Assembly: GCA_964388455.1 (NCBI GenBank) | Contig: CAYMAN010000012.1 | Coordinates: 1-64,000 of the forward strand | Source: JBBRWO01 sp964388455 | Lineage (GTDB): Bacteria; Actinomycetota; Coriobacteriia; Anaerosomatales; JAAXUF01 | Length of the DNA stretch: 64,000 bases | Direction: 5' to 3' | Shown here: one piece after another, positions 34,515 through 42,247 of the stretch | Position numbering within the stretch: position 1 is the stretch's first letter | Layout: each line of letters opens with the position of its first letter | The notes under the pieces: generated by a model | Database searches by the model: none | What the model saw: the letters and a program-made list of their open reading frames with translations, nothing else | Told to the model about the DNA's origin: nothing | Translations under genes and position numbers: made by a program

Positions 34515-34747
34515 AATCGCATTCAGAGTAGACGCACGACGTTCCATGATCCGTATTGACTCATGTGGCATGCGTCCCGCTGGGCAATTCCGGCATCCGC
34601 ACTGGGTCTGGTGCTAACATTGATTGCACGGGCGGAATCGACTTCACGGATACATGGTGGAGTTGCGTGTCGCGCCCCGAGCACCTTAGGAACTCGCTGC
34701 GTGACCCCTTCGGCATCGGGCCCAACGTGAATGGAGAATCCGACTCA
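34515..34747. other. Intergenic leader between giant cytochrome and resB
   Basis: This gap of about 230 bases after the hairpin has no convincing gene. The frame upstream of resB is open but its conceptual residues are unlike ResB. A weak TTGACT at 34555 lacks a matching -10. A ribosome-site-like GGAGAA at 34733-34738 supports the TTG start at 34748. Confidence 0.4.
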
Positions 34748-36181
34748 TTGACCGCAATGCGCCGCATCACCTCATGGTTGGCATCTCCTCGGCTCGCGGT
34801 TCTTCTGTTGCTGGCACTTGGCGCCTGGTCCTTCGTCGGAACACTCGCACCGCAAGGCTCGCTTAGCAGCCCGAAGGTCATCGCGTGGGCATCGACCCAC
34901 CCCATGGCCGAGCCTGTGGTCGCGCTCCTCGGTCTTCATCAGGCGTTCTCATCGCCCATTTTCATCGCGATGGTGCTCCTGCTGACCGCCTCCACCATCG
35001 TCTGCGCCTGGCGACGTACCAAGGTGGCCATTCGTCGCCATCGGCTTCTCCGTGATATGAGCGCCGAAGACGCTCGTACACTCGTGGGCCGCCCCACGTT
35101 CTCGGTCATGGTGGCGTCGGACGAATCCGACGAGCCGTTCTCAAGAGTCTCCGAGGCGCTGCGAACCATGGGACTTCGAACCCGTGACAGCGACGGCATG
35201 GTCATTGCCGCATCCAGAACATGGTCCGTCTATGCAAGCCCGGTGTTTCACTGGGCGCTGGTAGGGTTCATCTTGGTCATGTTCGTCGTCCAGCTGACGC
35301 GCGCAGAAGGATTGATGGGCGTACCGGTGAGGGCTTCAAAGCCCTTGGTCGCCGAGTCCTTCGGTGTTCTCGATCAAGGCGCGCTCCACCGGTTCGACCA
35401 GTCGCCGCATCTCATCCGAGTCGACAAGCTCGATCTCAAGTACGTGATTGATGGCATCGATCGCGGACCGGCCCCCACGGTCTCCGTCCTGCGACCTGAC
35501 GGAAGCGTAGCGGCCAGTCAGGTCGTCTACCCCAACAACCCGATGCGCTATGGTCCACTGATGATCCATACCAGTGAGACCGGCTTAGCGCCGCGGTTTG
35601 CGGTCGTCTCAAAGGATGGAGTCGAGACGTCACGTGCCAACTTCATCGTCGACTACGACGCGCAGTCTCCATCTGGCACGACGGCTGCGGAGTTCACGAT
35701 CACGCCCACCGATCCAGGCGAGGCACAGGTGCTCGCCTCCGTGACGGTGCCGTTGCGCAAGCTGCCCGGTGTGCAGACACGTCCCGGCGTCCCGCGTGCG
35801 ACGGTCGTGCTCCGCGCGCAGGGTCAGGAGTCGACGATCGCCAGCCAGACACTCTACGTCGGCGATGAGGTCAAGCTGCCCGACGGGTCGGCGCTGCGCC
35901 TTCTGGGCGTCGGCTACTACGCTCGACTCTCGGTAGTCGACGATCCGTCCATCCCGCTGGTCTATGCTTTGCTCATAATCGCGCTGGTCGCGGTAAGCGT
36001 CTCGATACTGGGCCGTCAGAGCCTCGCGGTCGCCGTGGTGCGCGAGCACGAAGACGGCGCAAGAAGCGTAGACGTCTGGTTCCGTGACTGGCGAGCCAAC
36101 AAGGTTCGCACCGAGCAAGCTCAAGAGGTCGTGCGCGATGCGCTGAGCCCCGCGCCCACCAAGAATGGAGACGCCGAGTGA
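34748..36181 (+). CDS. resB: Cytochrome c biogenesis protein ResB (system II)
   Basis: A 477-residue membrane protein that with CcsA/ResC delivers haem across the membrane and attaches it to apocytochromes. It opens RRITSWLASPRLAVLLLLA, the typical ResB N-terminus, followed by FVGTLAPQ. Four spans are visible: about residues 13-33, 68-90, 160-182 and near 408-430. A large extracytoplasmic loop lies between spans three and four. The TTG at 34748 has GGAGAA 9 bases upstream; the ATG at 34757 is the alternative. It overlaps ccsA by four bases. Located next to a cytochrome full of atypical haem sites, it may be a dedicated system. Confidence 0.9.
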   Translation: MTAMRRITSWLASPRLAVLLLLALGAWSFVGTLAPQGSLSSPKVIAWASTHPMAEPVVALLGLHQAFSSPIFIAMVLLLTASTIVCAWRRTKVAIRRHRLLRDMSAEDARTLVGRPTFSVMVASDESDEPFSRVSEALRTMGLRTRDSDGMVIAASRTWSVYASPVFHWALVGFILVMFVVQLTRAEGLMGVPVRASKPLVAESFGVLDQGALHRFDQSPHLIRVDKLDLKYVIDGIDRGPAPTVSVLRPDGSVAASQVVYPNNPMRYGPLMIHTSETGLAPRFAVVSKDGVETSRANFIVDYDAQSPSGTTAAEFTITPTDPGEAQVLASVTVPLRKLPGVQTRPGVPRATVVLRAQGQESTIASQTLYVGDEVKLPDGSALRLLGVGYYARLSVVDDPSIPLVYALLIIALVAVSVSILGRQSLAVAVVREHEDGARSVDVWFRDWRANKVRTEQAQEVVRDALSPAPTKNGDAE

Positions 36182-37011
36182 CCACCGAGATCATGCTGAT
36201 GTGGGCCACCGTCACGGCATACACCGTGAGCGCCATCTTGTTCGTCTTCGGGTCGGTGTTCAAAGTCGAGAGAGTTCTCACAGTCGCGCTGTGGGTTGGT
36301 CTTGCCGGTTTGATTCCGCACGCTGTGGCGATCGGGATTCGCTGGGTTGCTGTGGGACATGGCCCCTACCTTGGCTTCTACGAGGTCGTTTCCTCCTATG
36401 CGTTTGCGGCCGTTCTCGCGCTTGGTGTGATCGCATGGCTGCGGCCCAAGCTGAAAATCGTCGGCGTGCTCCTGATGCCTTCGGCGGTGCTGATGCTTGG
36501 TGGTGCGATGCTCGCACCCAAGTCGCCGTTGGAGATCAGTGCCAAGCTTGCCAGTTACTGGCTTACCATCCACGTCGCGTTCGCAAAGCTGTCCTACATG
36601 TCGTTCATCGCTGCGTTTGCCCTCGCGTTGCTGTTCCTCTGGCGTGAGCGACGCGGCGAGTTCGAGGAAGACAGCATGCTGTCTCGGTTGCCCAGTCAGA
36701 CCGTCGTGGATGACCTGTCATTCCGATTTGTGGGTGTCGGTTTCATCTTCCTGTCGATCATGATTGTCGCCGGCGCCATCTGGGCCAACGAAGCATGGGG
36801 CCGGTACTGGGCCTGGGACCCCATCGAGACATGGTCGCTCATCTCTTGGATCGTGTATGCGGGCTACTTGCACGTTCGTCTCACACTCAGCTGGCAGGGC
36901 AGCAAGGCCGCGTGGTATGCCGCAGTCGCCCTCCCGGTAATTCTGTTCACGCTGATCGGCGTTCCGCTCGCGTACAGCTCCATACACGGCGCCTACCTGA
37001 CCGGCTACTAG
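36178..37011 (+). CDS. ccsA: Cytochrome c biogenesis protein CcsA/ResC (haem-handling)
   Basis: A 277-residue polytopic protein with about eight membrane spans, the usual length for bacterial CcsA/CcsB. The haem-binding WWD motif is intact: WGRYWAWDPIETWSLISW near residues 205-222. The flanking histidine ligands appear as HVAFAKLSYMS near 140 and in the C-terminal SSIHGAYLTGY. It overlaps resB by GTGA. Together they form the system II cytochrome c synthetase expected in a Gram-positive bacterium. Confidence 0.93.
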   Translation: MTTEIMLMWATVTAYTVSAILFVFGSVFKVERVLTVALWVGLAGLIPHAVAIGIRWVAVGHGPYLGFYEVVSSYAFAAVLALGVIAWLRPKLKIVGVLLMPSAVLMLGGAMLAPKSPLEISAKLASYWLTIHVAFAKLSYMSFIAAFALALLFLWRERRGEFEEDSMLSRLPSQTVVDDLSFRFVGVGFIFLSIMIVAGAIWANEAWGRYWAWDPIETWSLISWIVYAGYLHVRLTLSWQGSKAAWYAAVALPVILFTLIGVPLAYSSIHGAYLTGY

Positions 37012-37012
37012 C

Positions 37013-37426
37013 ATGGAGGCTTCTGCCCCCAAGGCCGTCGCATCTAAAGATCCCGCACCCAAGATGCGCAGAGCGCAGTCGGCAGTCGACATCGTGACAT
37101 CCGTCTTGATCGCGATGATGCTGTGGCCGTTCCCGGTCGCCAGGGCGACGCTCAGTCCGGTTACGCACATCGCTGGGGTGCTGGCCACCTGCGTGATCGT
37201 GCAGGTTCTCTATTTTGGCGTCTGCGCTGTGGTGTGGAGAAAGACCCTGGGCATGCATCTTGCGGGAATCCGTCTTGGGAATGTCGACGGCGAGGCGCCG
37301 GCGAGACGAGAGGCGCTGGCATGGGCCCTTGTCTCGGCAGTCACCGCGCCTTGGCACGTTGCGGCGCCGCTCTCTGCGAACGTTGCTCGCACGGCTGAGC
37401 GGCTTTCCCATACGACGGTATACTGA
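37013..37426 (+). CDS. RDD-family small membrane protein
   Basis: A 137-residue protein with hydrophobic spans at about residues 28-45, 52-75 and 98-116. The segment VVWRKTLGMHLAGIRLGNV matches the RDD-family core (GxTxGxxLxGIR); the N-terminal RAQSAVDIV replaces the usual RxxAxxxD, keeping Arg, Ala and Asp. Its function is unknown; transport or envelope stress roles have been proposed for the family. It sits one base after ccsA and overlaps the TPR gene by one base, so it belongs to the maturation/electron-transfer operon. Confidence 0.76.
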   Translation: MEASAPKAVASKDPAPKMRRAQSAVDIVTSVLIAMMLWPFPVARATLSPVTHIAGVLATCVIVQVLYFGVCAVVWRKTLGMHLAGIRLGNVDGEAPARREALAWALVSAVTAPWHVAAPLSANVARTAERLSHTTVY

Positions 37427-38331
37427 TGACCCACCCTCCCGGTCCAGGAGTTGCGATGCGCATGGTCGTCCCGGCTTCACCCAACCCTGATCTGGAACCA
37501 TCCGTCGACACCCTCGACGCGTGGCTTGCGGACGACACCGTCGTCGCCCTCGAGGAGCCCGATTCCGATGCTGATTCCGCTGGCGACGCCGACGGCGTCG
37601 GCGATCACAATCCCGACCTGAACGACCACCCGTGGCAGCATCTTGATCCGGTCTCGGCATGGCTTCTGCGCGTGGCACTCGTTCTCATCATCGTGGTCCT
37701 GTCGCTCGCCGCGGCGATGGTGCTCTTCTTCGCCACTACTGAGAAGGCGCCACGAACACTGGTGGAGCGCGATATCGCCGCCGCAGAGATCGCTCTGCGC
37801 GCGAAGTCCGGTGACGCATCTGCCTGGCAGGCCTTGGCGTATGCATACGCACAAGGCGAGAGGTACGACGATGCGCTCGCGGCGGTCCGTCGTGGGAGAC
37901 GCTCGAACAAGGCGCCAGCGCTCGCGCTCACGGAGGCAGAGGTCCTACGTGCAGCGGGCCGCCCCAAGGAGGCGCTCGCCGTCTACGATGAGGCGCTGAT
38001 TGAGCTGTCGCGCGAGGAGTCGGAGGCCGTTGCCTCTCGCATCAAGCAGGGCCTCTTGGTCGACTCCGTTAACCAGGACCTCGTCCGCGGCTACTACAGC
38101 AGAAGTTTGACGCGTCAAACGCTGGGCGACACGGCGGGAGCGATCAAGGACGTGCTGCGTGCCCTGGAGCTTTCACCTCGGCAGGCACACATGTACGTGA
38201 CTCTCGGCGACCTCTACGCCGCATCCGATCAAGACGCGAGCGCGACCAAGGCGTACGAAACGGCTCTTCGCTATGTACCTGACTACGGCGCGGCCCTCCT
38301 CGGCCTTAAACGACTGAAGGAGGGTGAGTAG
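37426..38331 (+). CDS. Membrane-anchored TPR protein (module copy 1)
   Basis: A 301-residue protein with an acidic, Asp-rich N-terminus (residues 30-65), one span at about residues 80-103 (LRVALVLIIVVLSLAAAMV) and an outward TPR domain: GDASAWQALAYAYAQGERYDDAL, ALALTEAEVLRAAGRPKEAL and later repeats to the C-terminus. It likely scaffolds partners on the extracytoplasmic side. TPR proteins of this kind are seen in cytochrome maturation (CcmI/NrfG-like). It is followed directly by the NHL protein and the six-haem cytochrome; the same order recurs at 53751-56833. Confidence 0.82.
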   Translation: MTHPPGPGVAMRMVVPASPNPDLEPSVDTLDAWLADDTVVALEEPDSDADSAGDADGVGDHNPDLNDHPWQHLDPVSAWLLRVALVLIIVVLSLAAAMVLFFATTEKAPRTLVERDIAAAEIALRAKSGDASAWQALAYAYAQGERYDDALAAVRRGRRSNKAPALALTEAEVLRAAGRPKEALAVYDEALIELSREESEAVASRIKQGLLVDSVNQDLVRGYYSRSLTRQTLGDTAGAIKDVLRALELSPRQAHMYVTLGDLYAASDQDASATKAYETALRYVPDYGAALLGLKRLKEGE

Positions 38332-38332
38332 C

Positions 38333-39502
38333 GTGGCTGAGTCCACCGCTCCCAACTACACCCGATGGGTGCTCTCGATGGTCGTTGTCCTGCTGGTCGC
38401 CCTGCTAGCAGTACTTGTCGCTCTATTCGTCAATCTGCTACAGCCTGTCGGATTGCCTGCGAGCTCGGCCCCTGCGGCCAGCAAGGATATGCAGTGGGTG
38501 CGCTCGCTCTACGGGTTTGGCCCCAGCGCCAGCGAACAGCTACAATCGCCCTCGTCTGTCGCCATCGCACCGAACGGCGACATCTACGCGACCGATCCTA
38601 TCCGGAGTCGCATCATGATCTTCTCGGCGGACGGCACTCCCAAGGGGGTTCTTGCCAGCACGGCGCCTGGTGCGGGGGAGGGCCAGTTCACCCGCCCCGA
38701 GTCGATCGACATCGCTGAGAACGGCGACGTCTTCATCGCGGACTCGCAGGCGAAGAAGGTCATCGTATTCAACCGGAACAAGGAGTACGTACGAGAGTAC
38801 CGCGTTGACGAGATGGCTCGCGGTGTCTATGAGGCCGACGGCAAAGTTTACGTCCTCGATGTCGGTCACGTCATCGTGTTCGATGAGCAGGGCAAGCGAC
38901 TCTCGTCCTTTGGAACGCGCGGCAAGCAGCCGGGCCAGATCGATGCGTACCAGGGAATCGTCGCCCGCAAGGGCTCCATCTACATCGCAGATTCCTACAA
39001 CAGGAGGATTCAGGCGTTCGACGAGAGCGGTACCCTGTTGTGGGCAGCACCCCTGACGCCGGCTCAACCTGCGACCATGACTGCGACGGAATCGTGGGAC
39101 CTGCCTCAGGACCTGACGTTTGACGGCAAGGGTCAGTTGGTTGTCGTAGACGCGTTCACCTTCGAGCTCGTGGTGGTGGACCCCAAGAACGGTGAACGCG
39201 TGAAGGCATACGGGGAGTTCGGGCGAAACGACGGGCAGTTCTTCTATCCGACCTCGGTTGCCTACGACGCTCGCAGGGACTGGTTCGCTGTTGCAGATAC
39301 ACAGAACAACCGCGTTCAGATGATCAGGCTCCCGGGATCCAGTGTGGAGCCGGTTCGGTCATCGCTGTGGCGAATCGCGTCGAGTCCGTATCGCTATCTG
39401 GTGCCTCCGGCGGTCGTTTTGCTGTTGGCGATGCTGTTCTCGGCATGGTCGGCATGGCGCATGCTTGGTAGACACGCACAGACGTCAAACAGTATCGAAT
39501 AA
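38333..39502 (+). CDS. NHL-repeat beta-propeller protein with N- and C-terminal membrane segments
   Basis: A 389-residue protein. An N-terminal span (about residues 12-36) is followed by an NHL propeller whose blades read SPSSVAIAPNGDIYATD, RPESIDIAENGDVFIADS, AYQGIVARKGSIYIADS and YPTSVAYDARRDWFAVADT, then a second span near 355-375. The propeller would face outward. NHL domains usually mediate protein or ligand contacts; near cytochromes they may organise redox partners. GTG 38333 is chosen over GTG 38324 because AAGGAGG is about 9 bases before it. It is the middle gene of a TPR-NHL-cytochrome module. Confidence 0.83.
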   Translation: MAESTAPNYTRWVLSMVVVLLVALLAVLVALFVNLLQPVGLPASSAPAASKDMQWVRSLYGFGPSASEQLQSPSSVAIAPNGDIYATDPIRSRIMIFSADGTPKGVLASTAPGAGEGQFTRPESIDIAENGDVFIADSQAKKVIVFNRNKEYVREYRVDEMARGVYEADGKVYVLDVGHVIVFDEQGKRLSSFGTRGKQPGQIDAYQGIVARKGSIYIADSYNRRIQAFDESGTLLWAAPLTPAQPATMTATESWDLPQDLTFDGKGQLVVVDAFTFELVVVDPKNGERVKAYGEFGRNDGQFFYPTSVAYDARRDWFAVADTQNNRVQMIRLPGSSVEPVRSSLWRIASSPYRYLVPPAVVLLLAMLFSAWSAWRMLGRHAQTSNSIE

Positions 39503-39655
39503 CGAGAATAGACAGGGGCGTACCTCCCAAACGATTGTGAATTGCGTCGTTGGTTGTTACAGTTGTGAGGCGCAGTCGTCTTGGCTGAGTCGCAGGGGAG
39601 ACCGGCCGGATACAAAGACGCTTTCCCGTGTACATGGATGCATGGAGGATACAAC

Positions 39656-40579
39656 GTGGGTACCGCTCGAAGGACTTGGTTCATAGCAGCGATCACGGCG
39701 TGTTTGGTGCTCGGATTCACGACCCAGGCTTTCGCGATTGCTCCGGCTCCTTTGGCGTACGTGCCCTGGAGCGAGGTGGCCACCCTGCCGGGCCAGCAGA
39801 GTTCACCTCATGGCGGCTACACCACGACCACTGTCAAATGCGCGGTGTGTCACGCGGTACACAGCGCACCTGCAGGCAGCGAGGTCTTGCTTCCGGCGAA
39901 GGTCTCGGAGGCATGTGACTACTGTCACGTAAGTCTTGCGAGTAGCTACACGCAGGTGTACGGAAGTAACCCCAATAACTTCAGTGCCGCCGACATCCCC
40001 AACGCGCACAACTACTACAACGGAACCGTCTTTTCTGGGCTGCTGTGCACCACGTGTCATCAGGTCCACGGCGCGGAATCCGAGATGACCGCAAACAGTT
40101 ATCTCAGCACCAAGATCCTGATTGGGCCCAAGGTCGACGTCGACCCGAATACCGGGCTTCCGAACTACGACCCTCTCGCGGGCGCTCCACGCTCGACTGA
40201 CGATTCCGCCACTGCGCTCACCAAGTGGTGTGCTGGGTGTCACTTCAATCTTGGCGGCGTGTACTATGCTGAATCGTATGGCATTCAACGAGATGGCAGC
40301 GTTGCGCAGTCACACGTGATGACCACTGCGACCGCCAACTACACCAACAGCTCCACGTTCACCGGTAAAGTTGCATGGAATAACTCAACATACTGCTCGT
40401 CGTGTCACTCGAGTGAGTTCGGAACATCCGAATGGCCGCACTACACGGAGGGCGAGCGGTTTCTTCAGTCCGCCAGCGACGCCTCTGCAGTCGCCAGTGG
40501 AGCGGTGGATTCGAGTGAGGATGGCGTGTGTCTCCGGTGCCATCGTAGTGGTGCCAACGGCATAGGCTTGGACTACTAG
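39656..40579 (+). CDS. Six-haem exported cytochrome c (module copy 1)
   Basis: A 307-residue cytochrome with signal peptide (WFIAAITACLVLGFTTQAFA) and six CXXCH sites: CAVCH, CDYCH, CTTCH, CAGCH, CSSCH, CLRCH. The segment SPHGGYTTTTVKCAVCHAVH is closely matched in the seven-haem protein at 55709 (GPHGGYTAGTQKCSTCHLVH), so the two are homologues. GTG 39656 follows GGAGG by seven bases; upstream in-frame ATGs at 39581 and 39638 place the signal peptide too far in. It ends before a bidirectional hairpin that separates it from the convergent NapC-like gene. Confidence 0.87.
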   Translation: MGTARRTWFIAAITACLVLGFTTQAFAIAPAPLAYVPWSEVATLPGQQSSPHGGYTTTTVKCAVCHAVHSAPAGSEVLLPAKVSEACDYCHVSLASSYTQVYGSNPNNFSAADIPNAHNYYNGTVFSGLLCTTCHQVHGAESEMTANSYLSTKILIGPKVDVDPNTGLPNYDPLAGAPRSTDDSATALTKWCAGCHFNLGGVYYAESYGIQRDGSVAQSHVMTTATANYTNSSTFTGKVAWNNSTYCSSCHSSEFGTSEWPHYTEGERFLQSASDASAVASGAVDSSEDGVCLRCHRSGANGIGLDY

Positions 40580-40603
40580 GAGTTTTCTTGAGACCGGAAT
40601 TGC

Positions 40604-40635
40604 CAGAGGGGCGCCGCACATGCGGCGCCCCTCTG
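40604..40635. terminator. Bidirectional hairpin terminator between convergent cytochrome genes
   Basis: A perfect 15-base inverted repeat (CAGAGGGGCGCCGCA, then its reverse complement after two bases) lies between stops at 40579 (+) and 40710 (-). The plus strand continues TTGTTCG, a short weak T-rich run. The sequence and position fit a shared terminator. Confidence 0.72.
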
Positions 40636-40709
40636 TTGTTCGCCCGGTGGGGTTCGCTCTGTGTGGCCCGGATTAGGCGTACGAACCGAAACCATGCACA
40701 AAGATACCA

Positions 40710-41336
40710 CTACTTTCGCGCCGGCTCATGCCCCTGCGACCGATGACAGCTTCTGCAGCTCGCGCCATCGACCAGGGTCTCGCGATGTGTGAAGGAATCA
40801 CCGTTTCTGGCCGTCAAGCGGGCATCGAGCACCTGCTCATGGCAGCTCAGACACCGAGCCGCAGGCACGGCGAGCGGCACGCTTACGCTCTGTGAGACAT
40901 ACTCCCGGTACAGGTAATACATCCGGTAGGCTGCGTTTCTCGGCACACTCTTCAGACTCGAGTCCTCATGACAGCCGATGCAGTTCACGCGACTATGGGG
41001 TGAACGCATCCACGAGATCGTAGCTGTCTTCATGGAGTGACAGGATTCCGTGCAAAACACGTTCTTAGAAGTCTGCTGGTACCAGAGCGCCGACGCACCT
41101 ATCACGCCGGCAAGCACCACAATGGCGACTAGCGCCGCAGCACTAGCGGCGTGGCCGTGCGAATTCTCGGTCGTGCCAGACGCGACCGCACGCCGTTTGG
41201 GCATGATGGCGGCGATGAGCGCGAGGATGATGATGAGAACGAAGAGCACGAGAGCGGCGATTGCGACCGCCACGGCGGTGTAGTTGGCCGATGGGTCTCG
41301 GAGCAGCTCGCGAAGTGCAGAGAGTTTCGGGTCCAT
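40710..41336 (-). CDS. NapC/NrfH-like membrane tetrahaem cytochrome
   Basis: A 208-residue protein with two N-terminal spans (about residues 20-45 and 66-87) and four haem-type motifs: CTESCH, which is CX3CH, then CIGCH, CLSCH and CRSCH. The first is followed by SM, recalling the CXXCHxM first haem of NrfH. Proteins of this class oxidise menaquinol and pass electrons outward, so it may be the quinol-side entry to the exported cytochromes. The second span and CX3CH motif are unusual for NapC/NrfH. ATG 41336 (complement) has a strong AAGGAGGTA. It is transcribed opposite to the neighbouring module. Confidence 0.8.
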   Translation of the reverse strand: MDPKLSALRELLRDPSANYTAVAVAIAALVLFVLIIILALIAAIMPKRRAVASGTTENSHGHAASAAALVAIVVLAGVIGASALWYQQTSKNVFCTESCHSMKTATISWMRSPHSRVNCIGCHEDSSLKSVPRNAAYRMYYLYREYVSQSVSVPLAVPAARCLSCHEQVLDARLTARNGDSFTHRETLVDGASCRSCHRSQGHEPARK

Positions 41337-41372
41337 GGCCTACCTCCTTACGATGTCTACTTGGGCGAAGTG

Positions 41373-41381
41373 ATTCTACCA
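41373..41381 (-). promoter_or_regulatory. Extended -10 promoter for the NapC/NrfH-like gene
   Basis: On the minus strand the sequence reads TGGTAGAAT, an extended -10 (TGn + TAGAAT), about 36 bases before the ATG, with a strong AAGGAGGTA between. A -35 is not required with this element. Confidence 0.5.
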
Positions 41382-41515
41382 GTGTATCGGCAGCGGCTCC
41401 TCACCATCGCGATGGGCGCGGCACGGTTGAGGACGGTATGTGTCACGTCGGTCGTCTTCACGTTATCTCCACGCGCGGTCCACCGTTTGCTAGAGAGATA
41501 CCGTCAAGCTGCCGA

Positions 41516-41524
41516 TGATAGGAT
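41516..41524 (+). promoter_or_regulatory. Extended -10 promoter (TGATAGGAT) for the lipoprotein gene
   Basis: TGA followed by TAGGAT lies about 40 bases before the chosen GTG of the lipoprotein at 41564, in the divergent gap from the NapC-like gene. The GGAGG ribosome site follows at 41554-41558. Confidence 0.42.
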
Positions 41525-41563
41525 GAGAGCAGCGTGACCCGTCGGACCGACCTGGAGGAGCCC

Positions 41564-42247
41564 GTGATACCTTCCCGCATCCGTATCGTCGCCGTGTCAC
41601 TCATGGCGATTGCGCTCATAGCACCGACCGTAGGCTGTTCGCGTGCATCGTCGTCCTCAGGTTCTGGCCTCAGTCCGGCAAAACGGGCATCCGGGGTCGA
41701 CGGGGCATCCGCAACGGCCAGCGACGCGGCGGCGGTAAAGAACGCCGACGCAGAGGCGATTGCTGCGGCGAATGGTGGCGGTACCGGAGCTTCGACCGCA
41801 ACCGACTCGAATACCAACAACACCAGCGGTTCGGGCTCCTCGGCATCTCCCAAGCCTGCTCCAAAGCCGGGGACCAAGCCAGCGCCCAAGCCAGGGGTCA
41901 AGCCGTCAACGAAACCCGGCATGAACGTGCGAATCATCTTCTGGAACGACACCAGCTCAAAGCCTCTGAAGGGTACCGAGATCGTGGCCGTGGGCATGTC
42001 GTACAAGCCGAGCACCGGCAAGACGGACACGGGCTCGATCGGCACGGTGCCCTACGGCGAAGTAGTGAAGCTCGTGGTCTACCCTGACGGCCGGAGCGGC
42101 AAGTCTGTCACTGTGCCCTTCACGGTGCTCAAGGGCATGATCGCCGATTCCGAGCAAGACGCGATTCATGTTGCAATCTCCGATGGGAGTGTGCGAGTAC
42201 TTGGCAATGCAGTCGACAACTTCGATCAGACTCTTCCGCGTTTCTGA
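41564..42247 (+). CDS. Predicted lipoprotein with Pro/Lys-rich spacer
   Basis: A 227-residue exported protein. The signal peptide (RIRIVAVSLMAIALIAPTVGC) ends in a Cys that fits a lipobox, although Val at -2 and Thr at -3 are weaker than usual. A long Ser/Ala/Gly linker, then PKPAPKPGTKPAPKPGVKP (about residues 96-114) forms a rigid wall-spanning spacer. The C-terminal approx. 110 residues are a beta-rich domain (VRIIFWNDTSSKPLKGTEIV, then PYGEVVKLVVYPDG) of unknown family. GTG 41564 sits just after GGAGG; GTG 41534 is an in-frame alternative. It overlaps or abuts the giant NHL gene. Confidence 0.72.
   Translation: MIPSRIRIVAVSLMAIALIAPTVGCSRASSSSGSGLSPAKRASGVDGASATASDAAAVKNADAEAIAAANGGGTGASTATDSNTNNTSGSGSSASPKPAPKPGTKPAPKPGVKPSTKPGMNVRIIFWNDTSSKPLKGTEIVAVGMSYKPSTGKTDTGSIGTVPYGEVVKLVVYPDGRSGKSVTVPFTVLKGMIADSEQDAIHVAISDGSVRVLGNAVDNFDQTLPRF

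Noticed and set aside
39503..39655. Possible riboswitch before the six-haem cytochrome
   Set aside because: Some GCAG/CCGG pairing is present, but no conserved aptamer core could be identified.
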